64,000 nucleotides of DNA from Temperatibacter marinus (GCF_031598375.1 NZ_CP123872.1:186001-250000); one strand, 5' to 3'. Positions 24,801 to 34,770 are shown, numbered from the stretch's first letter. Translations and numbers: made by a program. Notes: a model not told the origin generated them from the sequence alone.

Positions 24801-27800
24801 CGTTAATGTGGCTGTATACACCAGTGGGTTAGAGCCGTCCTGCACAAGGTTGGAGAGCGTGCCATTCTCGGCACTCACATCTGCGAGGGTGAAGCCAGTC
24901 ACCGCTTCATCAAAGGTGAAGGTCACTGTTGTCGTCTCACCAATACTCAGGGCAGTATCGTCCACCGTGATGGTTACACCAGGCCGGTCAGTGTCAATAG
25001 CATAAGACGCACTTGTCGCCTGAGCGTTGGTATTCCCCGAGGCATCTGTAACACTACTGGCCGCAACAGTGATGACATTAGACGTGTCTTCAACAGAGGC
25101 CGTCGGCGTTAATGTGGCTGTATACACCAGTGGGTTAGAGCCGTCCTGCACAAGGTTGGAGAGCGCACCATTCTCGGCACTCACATCTGCGAGGGTGAAG
25201 CCAGTCACCGCTTCATCAAAGGTGAAGGTCACTGTTGTCGTCTCACCAATACTCAGGGCAGTATCGTCCACCGTGATGGTTACATCAGGCCGGTCAGTGT
25301 CAACCGCATAAGACGCACTTGTCGCCTGAGCGTTGGTATTCCCCGAGGCATCTGTGACACTACTGGCCGCAACAGTGATGACATTAGACGTGTCTTCAAC
25401 AGAGGCCGTCGGCGTTAATGTGGCTGTATACACCAGTGGGTTAGAGCCGTCCTGCACAAGGTTGGAGAGCGCACCATTCTCGGCACTCACATCTGCGAGG
25501 GTGAAGCCAGTCACCGCTTCATCAAAGGTGAAGGTCACTGTTGTCGTCTCACCAATACTCAGGGCAGTATCGTCCACCGTGATGGTTACATCAGGCCGGT
25601 CAGTGTCAACCGCATAAGACGCACTTGTCGCCTGAGCGTTGGTATTCCCCGAGGCATCTGTGACACTACTGGCCGCAACAGTGATGACATTAGACGTGTC
25701 TTCAACAGAGGCCGTCGGCGTCAATGTGGCTGTATACACCAGTGGGTTAGAGCCGTCCTGCACAAGGTTGGAGAGCGTGCCATTCTCGGCACTCACATCT
25801 GCGAGGGTGAAGCCAGTCACCGCTTCATCAAAGGTGAAGGTCACTGTTGTCGTCTCACCAATACTCAGAGATGTATCGTCCACCGTGATGGTTACACCAG
25901 GCCGGTCAGTGTCAACCGCATAAGACGCACTTGTCGCCTGAGCGTTGGCATTGCCCGAGGCATCTGTGACACTACTGGCCGCAACAGTGATGACATTAGA
26001 CGTGTCTTCAACAGAGGCCGTCGGCGTTAATGTGGCTGTATACACCAGTGGGTTAGAGCCGTCCTGCACAAGGTTGGAGAGCGTGCCATTCTCGGCACTC
26101 ACATCTGCGAGGGTGAAGCCAGTCACCGCTTCATCAAAGGTGAAGGTCACTGTTGTCGTCTCACCAATACTCAGAGATGTATCGTCCACCGTGATGGTTA
26201 CACCAGGCCGGTCAGTGTCAACCGCATAAGACGCACTTGTCGCCTGAGCGTTGGCATTGCCCGAGGCATCTGTGACACTACTGGCCGCAACAGTGATGAC
26301 ATTAGACGTGTCTTCAACAGAGGCCGTCGGCGTTAATGTGGCTGTATACACCAGTGGGTTAGAGCCGTCCTGCACAAGGTTGGAGAGCGTTCCATTCTCG
26401 GCACTCACATCTGCGAGGGTGAAGCCGCTCACCGCTTCATCAAAGGTGAAGGTCACTGTTGTCGTCTCACCAATACTCAGAGATGTATCGTCCACCGTGA
26501 TGGTTACACCAGGCCGGTCAGTGTCAACCGCATAAGACACACTCGTCGCCTGAGCGTTGGTATTCCCCGAGGCATCTGTAACACTACTGGCCGCAACAGT
26601 GATGACATTAGACGTGTCTTCAACAGAGGCCGTCGGCGTCAATGTGGCTGTATACACCAGTGGGTTAGATCCGTCCTGCACAAGGTTGGAGAGCGTGCCA
26701 TTCTCGGCTGAGATGTCCCCTAGACTAAAGCCAGTCACCGCTTCATCAAAGGTGAAGGTCACCGTGGCTGTCTCACCGTCAGTAAGGGATGTATCGTCCA
26801 CCGTGATGGTTACACCAGGCCGGTCAGTGTCAATAGCATAAGACGCACTCGTCGCCTGAGCGTTGGCATTGCCCGAGGCATCTGTAACACTACTGGCAGC
26901 AACAGTGATGACATTAGACGTGTCTTCAACAGAGGCCGTCGGCGTCAATGTGGCTGTATACACCAGTGGGTTAGAGCCGTCCTGCACAAGGTTGGAGAGC
27001 GTGCCATTCTCGGCTGAGATGTCCCCTAGACTAAAGCCAGTCACCGCTTCATCAAAGGTGAAGGTCACTGTGGCTGTCTCACCAATACTCAGGGCCGTAT
27101 CGTCCACCGTGATGGTTACATCAGGCCGGTCAGTGTCAATAGCATAAGACGCACTTGTCGACTGAGCGTTTGTATTCCCCGAGGCATCTGTGACACTACT
27201 GGCCGCAACAGTGATCACGTTCGAGCTATCCTCTACCGATGCATTCGGTGTTAATGTGGCTGTATACACCAGTGGGTTAGAGCCATCCTGCACAAGGTTG
27301 GAGAGCGTGCCATTCTCGGCACTCACATCTGCGAGGGTGAAGCCAGTCACCGCTTCATCAAAGGTGAAGGTCACTGTGGCTGTCTCACCAATACTCAGGG
27401 CCGTATCGTCCACCGTGATGGTTACATCTGGAATGGATGTAGCAACCGTATAATTGTCACCAGAGGTTGCTTTATTGCCAATACCATCTTGATCCAGCAC
27501 ACCGCCTTCAGCAAGGGTAATCACATTACTACTATCATCTACATCCACATCTGGCGTAAAAGTAGCCGTATAAACCAGTGGATTTGATCCATCTTGCACC
27601 AAGTTAGACAGTGTTCCATTCTCTGCTGTTAGATCCCCCAGGAGAAAACCAGATATGGATTTATCAAAAGTGAAAGTGACCGTTGCAGTCTCTCCGGCCA
27701 AAAGGTTTTGGTCACTCATAGAGATGACCACTTTGGGTGTATTAATAACTTTAACTGTTGCAATCGCAGTATTTGAAACAGGCGTATCGCTGCTGTTCAA

Positions 27801-29402
27801 AAGAGTCACTGCAAAAGTCCGATCCCCTGAGGTGGGTTTAAAATTAGACTCAGGCTCATACTCTAACCGTTCGATCAGGGCACGAAGACCAGCTTCATCA
27901 AATTTATTCCCATCTACACGGACGATTGTTATACCTTCACTACCATCGTACTCAACCCGGTAGTCTACTCCATTATAACTGACAGTTCTTGAGGTTGCGA
28001 CCTGAAGATCCGCGGGCATTTTGGAATCAAAAATATAAAGGCTTGGTCGACTTTGCCCTGCATTATAATCCGTGATCCCAGTGGTCTTGATGTCGACTTT
28101 GTAAATATCATGTTCCAAATTGAGTGAATATCCATCATCGGGATCTATCAGCGACACAGCTTCTCGGTCCACAGAGTTGGTTTCATAGTGCCCCGCAAAG
28201 TCAAGCATAGAAGTCCCTGCATCAAAATCTAACAGGCTAGACACTTCACGGAAATCATACTCATTTTGATCATTCTCAACAGTGGGAATAACACCAGGCG
28301 ACTGACCATCATTTACATTATAGCCATCATTGATATCGGAGCCTTCATAAGTATCACGCAGTCCATCTCCGTCTGTGTCAGTCCACCCATGCGTTAGGGA
28401 AAGGCCTCCCTCAACACGATCCCCAATGCCATCCTCATCGCTATCCCCGTCCAAATAATCCGAAGACCCTCTACCATCTGTGTCATGCAATGTCGGGGGT
28501 GTAACAAGTATATGAGCATAGGCATCATCAAGACCGTCACCATCTGCATCAACTCCGCTCGGCGCAATATATCCCGCTGTGGACTGCCACTCTATATTAT
28601 CTGTGATACCGTCATTATCACTGTCTAAGTCCAACGAGTTAATAACACCATCGAGATCATTATCGTCCGTGCCCTCAGTCACATCAAGGATACCGTCATT
28701 GTCATCGTCAATATCGACTGAATCTAAGACACCGTCTCCATCTGTATCAATACCTAAGGCAAATTGAGCCGTCACAGTAACTTGGTTTGAATTCCCATCA
28801 GCATCTGACACGGCCCCTGCAGGTACGGCAATAGTAAAGCCCGGTGAAGATACTTGTTGAGCACCAACACTCAACGGTGCAGCATTCGATGCTGTAAAGA
28901 CCGCTCTATAGAGTAATGGATTATCTGGGTCTTGTTCTAAATCCGCGATTATCCCATTAGACACTTGAATATCCTCAATAGTAAATCCTGTAACAGGTTC
29001 ATCAAAGGCGAAAGTAACCACTGTACTTTCTCCATAAGCTAAATCTGTTTTCTCAAGGGAAATAACCAGAGTTGGAACGCCTGTGTCGATGGTTTGCGAA
29101 GCGGCATTGCTCCTTTCAATTCCAGTATTGCTGTCCTCTTCTGTCACCTCTTGTGCCATCGCTTTCGTATGAGTGAGAAGAGCCGGTTCTGAAACTTTTC
29201 CACGCGCAGCATTTGGGAAAGAACTCATTTCCTCAAGAGCGACTGTTTGATGGGGTTCAACATACTCATCAACCGTGGCTGCCATAGCCCCGTCAAACAT
29301 CAGGCGGGGCTCGAGGGCAATTTTTGATGATTCAGATTTTAACCTAGATTTCTTATTTTCGACAACAGACTTGCAATTATTTAACGTGACGGATTGGCTC
29401 AC
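21801..29402 (-). CDS. Giant repetitive surface protein with LEPR-type N terminus, calcium-binding repeats and Ig-like repeats
   Basis: 2533 residues starting with GTG (29400-29402) after TAGGAG. The N terminus has no standard signal peptide but carries [10 protein letters not shown] (30-39), a motif seen at the N terminus of very large exported proteins. Then: an Ig-like domain (about 108-215), an Asp-rich thrombospondin type 3-like calcium-binding region (about 218-385), a linker domain (to about 560), a diverged Ig-like repeat, ten 102-residue Ig-like repeats of Big_12 type that are nearly identical, a diverged copy, alternating Ig-like units ([10 protein letters not shown] type) and further Big_12-like units, and a unique C-terminal domain (about 2230-2533). 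No RTX nonapeptide or typical C-terminal type I signal is seen. It is the presumed adhesin cargo of the export proteins downstream. Confidence 0.9.
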   Translation of the reverse strand: MSQSVTLNNCKSVVENKKSRLKSESSKIALEPRLMFDGAMAATVDEYVEPHQTVALEEMSSFPNAARGKVSEPALLTHTKAMAQEVTEEDSNTGIERSNAASQTIDTGVPTLVISLEKTDLAYGESTVVTFAFDEPVTGFTIEDIQVSNGIIADLEQDPDNPLLYRAVFTASNAAPLSVGAQQVSSPGFTIAVPAGAVSDADGNSNQVTVTAQFALGIDTDGDGVLDSVDIDDDNDGILDVTEGTDDNDLDGVINSLDLDSDNDGITDNIEWQSTAGYIAPSGVDADGDGLDDAYAHILVTPPTLHDTDGRGSSDYLDGDSDEDGIGDRVEGGLSLTHGWTDTDGDGLRDTYEGSDINDGYNVNDGQSPGVIPTVENDQNEYDFREVSSLLDFDAGTSMLDFAGHYETNSVDREAVSLIDPDDGYSLNLEHDIYKVDIKTTGITDYNAGQSRPSLYIFDSKMPADLQVATSRTVSYNGVDYRVEYDGSEGITIVRVDGNKFDEAGLRALIERLEYEPESNFKPTSGDRTFAVTLLNSSDTPVSNTAIATVKVINTPKVVISMSDQNLLAGETATVTFTFDKSISGFLLGDLTAENGTLSNLVQDGSNPLVYTATFTPDVDVDDSSNVITLAEGGVLDQDGIGNKATSGDNYTVATSIPDVTITVDDTALSIGETATVTFTFDEAVTGFTLADVSAENGTLSNLVQDGSNPLVYTATLTPNASVEDSSNVITVAASSVTDASGNTNAQSTSASYAIDTDRPDVTITVDDTALSIGETATVTFTFDEAVTGFSLGDISAENGTLSNLVQDGSNPLVYTATLTPTASVEDTSNVITVAASSVTDASGNANAQATSASYAIDTDRPGVTITVDDTSLTDGETATVTFTFDEAVTGFSLGDISAENGTLSNLVQDGSNPLVYTATLTPTASVEDTSNVITVAASSVTDASGNTNAQATSVSYAVDTDRPGVTITVDDTSLSIGETTTVTFTFDEAVSGFTLADVSAENGTLSNLVQDGSNPLVYTATLTPTASVEDTSNVITVAASSVTDASGNANAQATSASYAVDTDRPGVTITVDDTSLSIGETTTVTFTFDEAVTGFTLADVSAENGTLSNLVQDGSNPLVYTATLTPTASVEDTSNVITVAASSVTDASGNANAQATSASYAVDTDRPGVTITVDDTSLSIGETTTVTFTFDEAVTGFTLADVSAENGTLSNLVQDGSNPLVYTATLTPTASVEDTSNVITVAASSVTDASGNTNAQATSASYAVDTDRPDVTITVDDTALSIGETTTVTFTFDEAVTGFTLADVSAENGALSNLVQDGSNPLVYTATLTPTASVEDTSNVITVAASSVTDASGNTNAQATSASYAVDTDRPDVTITVDDTALSIGETTTVTFTFDEAVTGFTLADVSAENGALSNLVQDGSNPLVYTATLTPTASVEDTSNVITVAASSVTDASGNTNAQATSASYAIDTDRPGVTITVDDTALSIGETTTVTFTFDEAVTGFTLADVSAENGTLSNLVQDGSNPLVYTATLTPTASVEDTSNVITVAASSVTDASGNTNAQATSVSYAVDTDRPGVTITVDDTSLSIGETTTVTFTFDEAVTGFTLADVSAENGTLSNLVQDGSNPLVYTATLTPTASVEDTSNVITVAASSVTDASGNTNAQATSASYAIDTDRPGVMITMDDVSLSSGERSIVTISFDEEVTGLTLEDLLAENGVLSNLQQDPINSRVYTAIFTPDNHREETDNLIMLKAGSVWDANNNQNGNSFGPTYSIDTLDPTAPRMETEITQDPTPLITGTTEPGTALSITVDGKTYTSQSGQVVIDNLGNWSLTIPEEHALPDGTIPTYITAIDQAGNRETTQESFIVDSIKPTVLIAVENDLIGKGETSEITFTFDEVVSGFELSDIIVEHGSLSNLVQDPLNPLVYHASFTPDQDVQESEGIILVREGAVFDQAGNDNDVAQSLTYLVDTIPPEGLEIVDQLTNDNTPLITGKTEIGSEVSIRIKGESYHSVDGDVVIDKDGNWRLRLPEDQKLSDGVHSIELIARDKVGNEAAVKGQIKVDTTAPNDPSVDELITRDRSPIVTGKAPIGTDVNVVIDGITYSSKEGEVTVDEEGGWSVDLPEEHSLDDGSCAVDVTAIDEAGNSSHHQDNIVIDTQGPSVVIALEKTDLKEGDQSRVTFTFDERPYGFSLDDIHTEGGSLSDLKATDDPNVFTATLSPEPKEVQQNSKLTIAAGSVEDALGNLIEETSSDGYSVDAEEHTYLYEDYSKWNDLPPIDRSAYLWHHDSANLESLHSDLSLVQESNGYGNQLAQNGLIEIQFDQEDKPSSLSRFLIADIQFDKIDMVKSVDLIKAEVMLSVDGGGRVGALIIENVPDGIEVTFDQETGLLSIVGVASLTDYEKIIQQVKFEGQMDLISEKNYRLEIKITTIDGDVYLGMKEKRLEEDAGQTSDVLSGALRQQESSHLQKVDHIVAIATATIEDQTKRESIFPQEELVTLQGERLKFSDQILQSSNQFEFKRDLILDKNQREVA
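24370..27430 (-). repeat. Array of ten near-identical 306-bp repeats within the giant gene
   Basis: Ten consecutive units of 306 bases each encode a 102-residue Ig-like domain starting VTITVDD and ending DTDRP. Units differ at only a few positions (Ala/Ser at SLS/ALS, ETTT/ETAT, Thr/Ala near SGNxNAQ), and silent changes are also few. Diverged relatives flank both ends. Such DNA-level identity means recent tandem duplication or gene conversion, and copy number probably varies between strains. The repeats are also a likely place for assembly collapse. Confidence 0.95.
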
Positions 29403-29845
29403 AGATCGCTCCTATATACTCAAAACACTCATGGTTGAAACTATCTACACTCGCGACCCCATCACTAGACAGTTCAATAAATTCAGATCACTTCTTATAC
29501 CTCATTTTAGATATTTAGGTTTTAACAACGCTACCTTCAAGTTATTTTATACAATCAATAAGTGAAATATATATACTAATTTGAATCTTCATAATTAATC
29601 ATCGAATTTCACTTATTAAATTATACCTATGGTATTATTTTTCTGATATAGTTTGTCAGTAAAACATAATAACTTCCAACTTCTTTTAGGGTTTAAGAGT
29701 TAAGACTTTATTACTATAAAATAATAAATTTATTATATAACAATGATTTAAACTATATTGGGGTTTTTGAGGATTTTAGAAAAACTCCTTAAGAGGGAAT
29801 TACCTCTTTTGAAGGGCTTGCAAGTTTTTACACTTATAACGATAT
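29403..29845. other. AT-rich intergenic region upstream of the giant protein gene
   Basis: 443 bases without a convincing gene. It must hold the promoter of the leftward export operon. Visible elements are a 12-bp perfect inverted repeat (see 29557-29617) and a weak hairpin AAGAGG/CCTCTT (29791-29808) downstream of the LysR gene with a T-run offset by six bases. I could not assign a trustworthy -35/-10 pair in such AT-rich sequence. Confidence 0.6.
29557..29617. repeat. 12-bp perfect inverted repeat upstream of the giant protein gene
   Basis: AATAAGTGAAAT (29557-29568) and ATTTCACTTATT (29606-29617) are exact complements separated by 37 bases, about 155-215 bases before the giant gene start. 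They could be paired regulator sites or the arms of a long hairpin in the leader RNA. Chance is not excluded given the AT content, but a perfect 12-mer is notable. Confidence 0.6.
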
Positions 29846-30787
29846 TTATTCATATCCTCTAAACCAATTCATGAAGGTTCTAATACGATTTGATTGCGCT
29901 AGTTCTTTTCTGCAAATAAAGCCCCACCCGCCTTGACAAAGGGTTGCATGGGAAACAGGCTGCACAAGAGCGCCCTTTTTCATGTCTTCACTCACAAATG
30001 GGCCATTCACTAAAGCGATTCCCTGGCCATCAATCGCCATCTCCAAGGCGACGGCCAATGTATCAACCTTCAAGTACATAGATTGCGTTTGAAACTCAAC
30101 ACCTGCACTCTCAAACCAAAGGTTCCAAGATTGATCCTCAGTCGATAATGAGATTAATGGAAACCCTTGCAGAGTATGAGGGGTTATTCCATGCCCCATT
30201 TGACTACGGAAGATAGGGCTACAAACCGGAAATAAAGTGCAATCAAAAAGAGGCACCCACTCATACTTCTTATGATCTAACGGCTTATCCAAATAGATGA
30301 GGCCCACATCAGCGGAAAGTTCGTTAAAAACATTATTATGGCCTGAGGTCGATAAATTTATTGGAATATCAGGATATTCCCTTAAAAATTTAGGCAAGCG
30401 CCGCGCAAGCCAACGAAGAGAGGCCGTAACATCGCTTTGTAAGACAAGGGGGCGCGCATGGGAATGCTGCTCTACAGCATGAACCCCTTCAATGAGGGAA
30501 TCGAAGGCTGCGCGAACATAAGGGTAAAAAAGCCGACCTTCATCCGTAGAGATGATATTTCGGCCTTCCTGAGCAAAAAGGGACAGCCCTAGACCTTCCT
30601 CTATTTGTTTAATTTGATGACTAATAGCAGGATGTGTCAAACAGAGCTCTTCGGCTGCGTCTTTTACACTTTGGTGGCGAGTTGCGGCTTCAAAGCCTCT
30701 CAGTGCCTTTAGGGGGGGGATTTTCTTATGATTGATAATCTTCTGCATGAGCGGTCCAAACAAATTCGTAATATTCAATTTTTGCAT
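29846..30787 (-). CDS. LysR family regulator, GcvA-like
   Basis: A 313-residue LysR-type regulator. The winged HTH spans about 24-82 (PPLKALRGFEAATRH, then LTHPAISHQIKQIEEGLG), which is the GcvA/AmpR-type start. The effector domain follows (about 110-305), with a typical GQGIALVNGPF motif. A later ATG (30748) is an alternative start with the HTH still complete; neither has a good ribosome site. It lies between the giant-protein operon and an acyltransferase, all on the same strand, so its target is unclear. A 9-bp inverted repeat just upstream (30824-30852) may be an autoregulatory site. Confidence 0.85.
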   Translation of the reverse strand: MQKLNITNLFGPLMQKIINHKKIPPLKALRGFEAATRHQSVKDAAEELCLTHPAISHQIKQIEEGLGLSLFAQEGRNIISTDEGRLFYPYVRAAFDSLIEGVHAVEQHSHARPLVLQSDVTASLRWLARRLPKFLREYPDIPINLSTSGHNNVFNELSADVGLIYLDKPLDHKKYEWVPLFDCTLFPVCSPIFRSQMGHGITPHTLQGFPLISLSTEDQSWNLWFESAGVEFQTQSMYLKVDTLAVALEMAIDGQGIALVNGPFVSEDMKKGALVQPVSHATLCQGGWGFICRKELAQSNRIRTFMNWFRGYE

Positions 30788-30823
30788 TCAGAGAATTTAC
30801 TATATCCATTTGATAGGCGAACC

Positions 30824-30852
30824 ACTAATCCGCGTCAAATTCACGGATTAGT
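30824..30852. promoter_or_regulatory. Inverted repeat upstream of the LysR gene
   Basis: ACTAATCCG (30824-30832) and CGGATTAGT (30844-30852) are perfect 9-bp arms around an 11-base spacer, 37 bases before the LysR start. LysR proteins usually bind a dyad of similar size near their own promoter, so this is a reasonable autoregulatory site. Confidence 0.45.
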
Positions 30853-30889
30853 TACATTTGATTTATCATTTTTCAGGCTATAAATGCAT

Positions 30890-30916
30890 AAAGGGACAGG
30901 CGAAACCTATCCCTTT
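30890..30916. terminator. Terminator hairpin after the acyltransferase gene
   Basis: AAAGGGACAGG and CCTATCCCTTT form an 11-bp stem with one mismatch and a five-base loop (CGAAA). On the minus strand it follows the acyltransferase stop and is followed by only three T. On the plus strand five T follow but no upstream plus-strand gene needs it. Confidence 0.55.
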
Positions 30917-30949
30917 TTATGAGCTAAGACGATCTTCCTCACTCTAACG

Positions 30950-32137
30950 TTAGGCGCTTCTAGTCCGCTTCCGGCCATTCAAGAATTTACCAAGTGCGGT
31001 ATACCTAACAAGATAGTGGTAACTTAAGAACATAAGCGGTGTTGAGATGAGCAAAATCAGGATCACTTTTAATTCTGCCGCCAAGCTCCAGTGATAAAGT
31101 GCCACTTGTAAGGCCATAACAATGGGCAAATGAATGATATAGACCCAATAAGAAGCGTCAGCGATATAACGACGAACAGCGCTCTCTTTCTGCCAGAATT
31201 TTAAGGCAGCTCCAATCAGCGCAAAAGTCCAGAACCAAATTGACAGCGCATAACAGATCACATAGATCATTTTTTCTTGCTCAGGTAGCGGTGTTCCCCA
31301 TGACGGTTGAACCCCGACAATCGAAAGCGCATACCCACTTAAGACTATAGCAATTGCGCCGTTTATCATCCAAACTTTCTCAAGCTTGAAAACGAGATTT
31401 GGGATTCTGTGCATATTCCAACCCACTAAGATTGCAGAGCCATAAGCAATCAAGGCCGTCGTGTTAGGGAACAGGCCATAATCTGGTGTTGGAATTCCAA
31501 ACCAAGGAGCCCAATGCTGATGCGCCATAAAAGCAAGGCCAGTTGGGACTGCAAGAATGAAAGGCATGAAAGGGGTCGCAAGTAATCTGCCTTGAATTGC
31601 ATCATATATGGCTGATAATGGGCGGCTAAGACCAACTAAATTCAAAAGAGCCCGCATACCAACCAAACCTGCATACAATAGGATTAACAAGTATAAAAAC
31701 CACAAATGAGTCAGAGGAACATTATGAACAGAAAGTGGGGGCGGGGGCGGTGCATCGGCTGGAATTTCACCCCCATTCTGAACTGCAAAGCCCCACAGGA
31801 ATATAGATATCACTGCTAAGAAGATGATCCACCAAAAAGCGCCGAATGGGACAACAATCCGCATCACTCTATTTTTAGCAAAGCCCTTCAGGCCTTCTCT
31901 TTCCATCAGCATTCGCCCAAAATACCCTGCTAACAAGAAAAAGAGGGTCATTCTGAAGATATGTAAAAACCATCCAGTGCCTGCTAAAAATTCACTTCGG
32001 CTTGGATCCATGATGAACCAAAATGGTTGATCTCCAGGCATGAAGGTTAAAATTGCATGGAAGACGACACCTAAGAGTAAAGCGGTACCTCTAAGGCCAT
32101 CTAAAGCATGAATTCGTTGGGTCTCTATAGTAGACAT
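30950..32137 (-). CDS. Acyltransferase family 3 membrane protein (OpgC/MdoC-like)
   Basis: 395 residues from ATG 32135-32137, preceded by GAGGATAAATACG; an earlier ATG at 32158 has no ribosome site. It begins with the family hallmark RIHALDGLRGTALLLGVVFHA (about 8-28, conserved His27) and has roughly ten membrane segments. Acyltransferase 3 proteins O-acylate carbohydrates at the inner membrane; the layout resembles OpgC, which succinylates periplasmic glucans. The acceptor here is not known. It diverges from a GMC dehydrogenase operon across about 300 bases. Confidence 0.82.
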   Translation of the reverse strand: MSTIETQRIHALDGLRGTALLLGVVFHAILTFMPGDQPFWFIMDPSRSEFLAGTGWFLHIFRMTLFFLLAGYFGRMLMEREGLKGFAKNRVMRIVVPFGAFWWIIFLAVISIFLWGFAVQNGGEIPADAPPPPPLSVHNVPLTHLWFLYLLILLYAGLVGMRALLNLVGLSRPLSAIYDAIQGRLLATPFMPFILAVPTGLAFMAHQHWAPWFGIPTPDYGLFPNTTALIAYGSAILVGWNMHRIPNLVFKLEKVWMINGAIAIVLSGYALSIVGVQPSWGTPLPEQEKMIYVICYALSIWFWTFALIGAALKFWQKESAVRRYIADASYWVYIIHLPIVMALQVALYHWSLAAELKVILILLISTPLMFLSYHYLVRYTALGKFLNGRKRTRSA

Positions 32138-32442
32138 CGTATTTATCCTCGCTGTCATAATTGTTAGTATTTTCTATGGCCTCGTTATCATTTTTTTTGC
32201 ATTTAAGGCCTCGGACACAGATGACTTTCTGTGTCTTTCGAATCATATATACCAAAACTAGTTTAAAAAGTAAACTTGTTTGATGCTTCCAATTTCAGCC
32301 CTATTCACTCTTAGGGCTACTCTTCAAATAAGCTCCTCAACTAAGCCCTTCAATTTTTTAACTAGCCATCTGAAAAGGAGCGGCTTATAGTTTTCAGCAG
32401 GGAAACACCCTTCGCTCACACTGCGAAGAGAGGGAGAAAATT
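32138..32442. other. Divergent intergenic region
   Basis: About 305 bases between the acyltransferase and the Tat-exported small subunit. It must contain promoters for both. The only clear element is a pair of near-identical 10-bp palindromes at 32255-32281; no small gene is apparent. Confidence 0.5.
32255..32281. promoter_or_regulatory. Paired palindromes, candidate operator
   Basis: AAACTAGTTT (32255-32264) and AAACTTGTTT (32272-32281) are spaced 17 bp start to start, and together contain the inverted repeat AGTTTA-N5-TAAACT. The arrangement suits two dimers of a TetR, LacI or GntR-type regulator controlling the 3-keto-sugar genes to the right. No cognate regulator is adjacent. Confidence 0.4.
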
Positions 32443-33036
32443 ATGACATCAAGATCACCAAATAACAGGTCAGACTTAGACCGAAGACAATTTTTGAGTA
32501 GGCTAACATTTGCCCTTGGCGGTGCCGTTTCCATGTCGCTCACTTCGGCTGTTTCTGCAGGTATGTTCACAGCAACAAACTTAGATCCTGGTAAACTTCA
32601 TATTTTCACCAAAGATCAACTAACCCTATTTGGAGATATGGCCCAGACCCTTATCCCAAGAACAGAGACACCAGGGGCGAGAGATGTGAATGCTCACTTT
32701 TTAGCTGATGAGCTCGTCGCAAACTGGATGACGAAAGAAGAGAGCGTACGCTTCATTTCTGCCTTTCAGCAACTCATGGACAGCATTCATAAGAAGTACG
32801 GCAAAACATTCTCTGCTTTATCTCAAAAGGATAAAACTACTGTCTTAGATCATCTCGGCAAAGAAATGAAAAAGAACAAAGGCTACCATGTTTATAGCGA
32901 TATTCGCGAAATGACGATTTTTGGATATTACACCTCTGAGATTGGCGCCAGCGAAGAGTTAATCTTCGACCCAGTACCAGGGCCTTATCAAGGATGCGTG
33001 GATCTTTCCACCGTCGGCAAAACATACGCGCTATAA
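32443..33036 (+). CDS. Gluconate 2-dehydrogenase subunit 3 family protein (Tat-exported small subunit)
   Basis: 197 residues with a twin-arginine signal (DRRQFLSRL at about 13-21, hydrophobic to about 40). The rest matches the small subunit of membrane-associated FAD dehydrogenases (gluconate 2-dehydrogenase, glucoside 3-dehydrogenase), with the family-typical LTLFGDMAQTLIPRTETPGA block early in the mature protein. In that family the small subunit carries the Tat signal and takes the folded flavoprotein across the membrane with it. GGGAG precedes the ATG. The gene is 12 bases upstream of the GMC subunit, so they form one enzyme. The cytochrome c third subunit of some relatives is not adjacent. 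Confidence 0.85.
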   Translation: MTSRSPNNRSDLDRRQFLSRLTFALGGAVSMSLTSAVSAGMFTATNLDPGKLHIFTKDQLTLFGDMAQTLIPRTETPGARDVNAHFLADELVANWMTKEESVRFISAFQQLMDSIHKKYGKTFSALSQKDKTTVLDHLGKEMKKNKGYHVYSDIREMTIFGYYTSEIGASEELIFDPVPGPYQGCVDLSTVGKTYAL

Positions 33037-33048
33037 GGGGAAAATAAC

Positions 33049-34752
33049 ATGACAACAGAATTTGATGCAATTGTAGTAGGGTCTGGCATCTCCGGTGGTT
33101 GGGCCGCTAAAGAGTTGACAGAGAAAGGACTAAAAGTTCTTCTTCTTGACCGTGGCCGACATGTGAAACATAGCGAAGATTACCCCACTGAAGGTAAAGC
33201 GCCGTGGGAAATGCCCATGCGAGGACGGCTTTCTAAAGAAACTCTAGACAAAGACTATGAAATTCAGAAACAAACTTGGCTCAGCGAGGAAAACAAACAT
33301 TTCTGGGTCAAGGATAGTGAGCATCCTTATGTGCAGGATAATGACAAGCGGTTTAACTGGCACCGCGGCTATCATCTTGGGGGGCGCTCATTAATCTGGG
33401 GAAAGCAGTGCTATCGTCTTTCCGATTTAGACTTTGAAGCCAACAAGAACGACGGACACGGAAGTGATTGGCCGATACGGTATAAAGACTTGTCTCCTTG
33501 GTATGATCATGTTGAACGCTTTGCCGGAATAAGTGGCTCAATGGAAGGATTGTCGCACTTACCAGACGGCGTTTTCCAGCCTCCGATGGACCTGAACTGT
33601 GCTGAAAAATTTGTTAAAGCTAACCTTGAAGAGGCTTATCCAGACCGAAAATTAATTATCGGCCGTGCCGCTCATCTGACGGAACCGACAGAAGAACAGA
33701 TGGAACTGGGACGGGGACAATGTCAAAGTCGCAATCAGTGCGGACGTGGCTGTTCTTTTGGGGCCTATTTTTCTTCTCAATCTGCAACGCTGCCAGCGGC
33801 TCAACGTACGAACAATTTAACAATTGTTACGGATGCGATAGGACATAGCGTTATCTATGATCCTAAAACAAAAAAAGCATCTGGCGTGCGCGTGATTGAC
33901 GCCAACACAAAGCAGGGCAGAGAGTATAGAGGCAAGCTTGTCTTCTTATGCGCTTCTGCTATTGGATCCACGCAAATCATGCTGAACTCTGTATCAGAAA
34001 CCTTTCAAAATGGGATTGCGAATGGCAGTGGCGTGCTGGGTCATTATTTAATGGACCATGTTTTTCGGGCGGGTGCAGGGGGTCGTGTGCCTGGGTTTTT
34101 AGAAAAATATTATGTAGGGCGTCGTCCGAACGGAACCTATATTCCCCGCTTTAGAAATTTAGGATCAGATGACCAGTCAGATAAATTCCTAAGGGGTTAT
34201 GGCTATCAAGGCGGTGCAGGCCGTGGTGGATGGTCTCGGGCTAATGACAGCACAGAAGTGGGCGTGGACCTTAAAAATAAACTGCAGCAACCAGGTGACT
34301 GGTGGTATGGCATGACCGGGTTTGGAGAAATGCTCCCAAGATATGAGAACCACATGCGGATTGATCGGAAAAACCTCGATCAGTGGGGCATGCCCATGGT
34401 GCATATTTCTTGTGAATTTAGCGAGAATGAACGCAATATGCTTGTTGATATGCGCGATGCCGGCATCGAAATGCTGAAAGCTGCAGGCCTTAAGGAAGTG
34501 CATGGCTGGATTGCAGATGACGTTGTTCCAGGACAGTGTATCCATGAAATGGGTACTGCGCGTATGGGGCATGATCCAAAAGACAGCATATTGAATGGCT
34601 TTAACCAAGCTCATGAGGTCTCTAATCTCTTTGTAACGGACGGGGCGAGTATGGCTTCTGCAGCCTGCCAAAATCCATCGCTCACCTATATGGCACTAAC
34701 CGCCAGAGCCGCAGATTATGCAGTGACCCAATTGAAAGCAGGGAAGATTTAA
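33049..34752 (+). CDS. GMC family dehydrogenase, large FAD subunit (glucoside 3-dehydrogenase-like)
   Basis: A 567-residue GMC flavoprotein: FAD-binding GSGISGG (11-17), an HLGGRSLIWG block near 110-120, and the C-terminal catalytic pair His499 (IHEMGTARMG) and Asn542 (QNPSL). It has no signal of its own and presumably rides with the Tat small subunit encoded upstream. Relatives oxidise sugar hydroxyls at C-2 or C-3 and pass electrons to cytochrome c or quinone. The neighbouring sugar-type MFS carrier and DUF1080 hydrolase favour C-3 oxidation of a glycoside, but this is inference. A strong bidirectional terminator follows. Confidence 0.87.
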   Translation: MTTEFDAIVVGSGISGGWAAKELTEKGLKVLLLDRGRHVKHSEDYPTEGKAPWEMPMRGRLSKETLDKDYEIQKQTWLSEENKHFWVKDSEHPYVQDNDKRFNWHRGYHLGGRSLIWGKQCYRLSDLDFEANKNDGHGSDWPIRYKDLSPWYDHVERFAGISGSMEGLSHLPDGVFQPPMDLNCAEKFVKANLEEAYPDRKLIIGRAAHLTEPTEEQMELGRGQCQSRNQCGRGCSFGAYFSSQSATLPAAQRTNNLTIVTDAIGHSVIYDPKTKKASGVRVIDANTKQGREYRGKLVFLCASAIGSTQIMLNSVSETFQNGIANGSGVLGHYLMDHVFRAGAGGRVPGFLEKYYVGRRPNGTYIPRFRNLGSDDQSDKFLRGYGYQGGAGRGGWSRANDSTEVGVDLKNKLQQPGDWWYGMTGFGEMLPRYENHMRIDRKNLDQWGMPMVHISCEFSENERNMLVDMRDAGIEMLKAAGLKEVHGWIADDVVPGQCIHEMGTARMGHDPKDSILNGFNQAHEVSNLFVTDGASMASAACQNPSLTYMALTARAADYAVTQLKAGKI

Positions 34753-34770
34753 CTCTAAAAGACACATAAT

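Noticed and set aside
24370-27430. Regular repeats considered as a CRISPR array
   Set aside because: Units are 306 bases, contiguous without unique spacers, and encode an Ig-like domain in frame; no cas genes.
24415-27453. Ladder of ten 87-94-residue open frames on the plus strand with nearly the same sequence
   Set aside because: They are the antisense reading of the 306-bp repeats of the giant gene and recur at exactly the repeat period; no ribosome sites or independent features.
15774-29402. Standard type I secretion (RTX) system
   Set aside because: No ABC ATPase (no Walker A/LSGGQ protein), and no GGxGxD nonapeptides in the giant protein.
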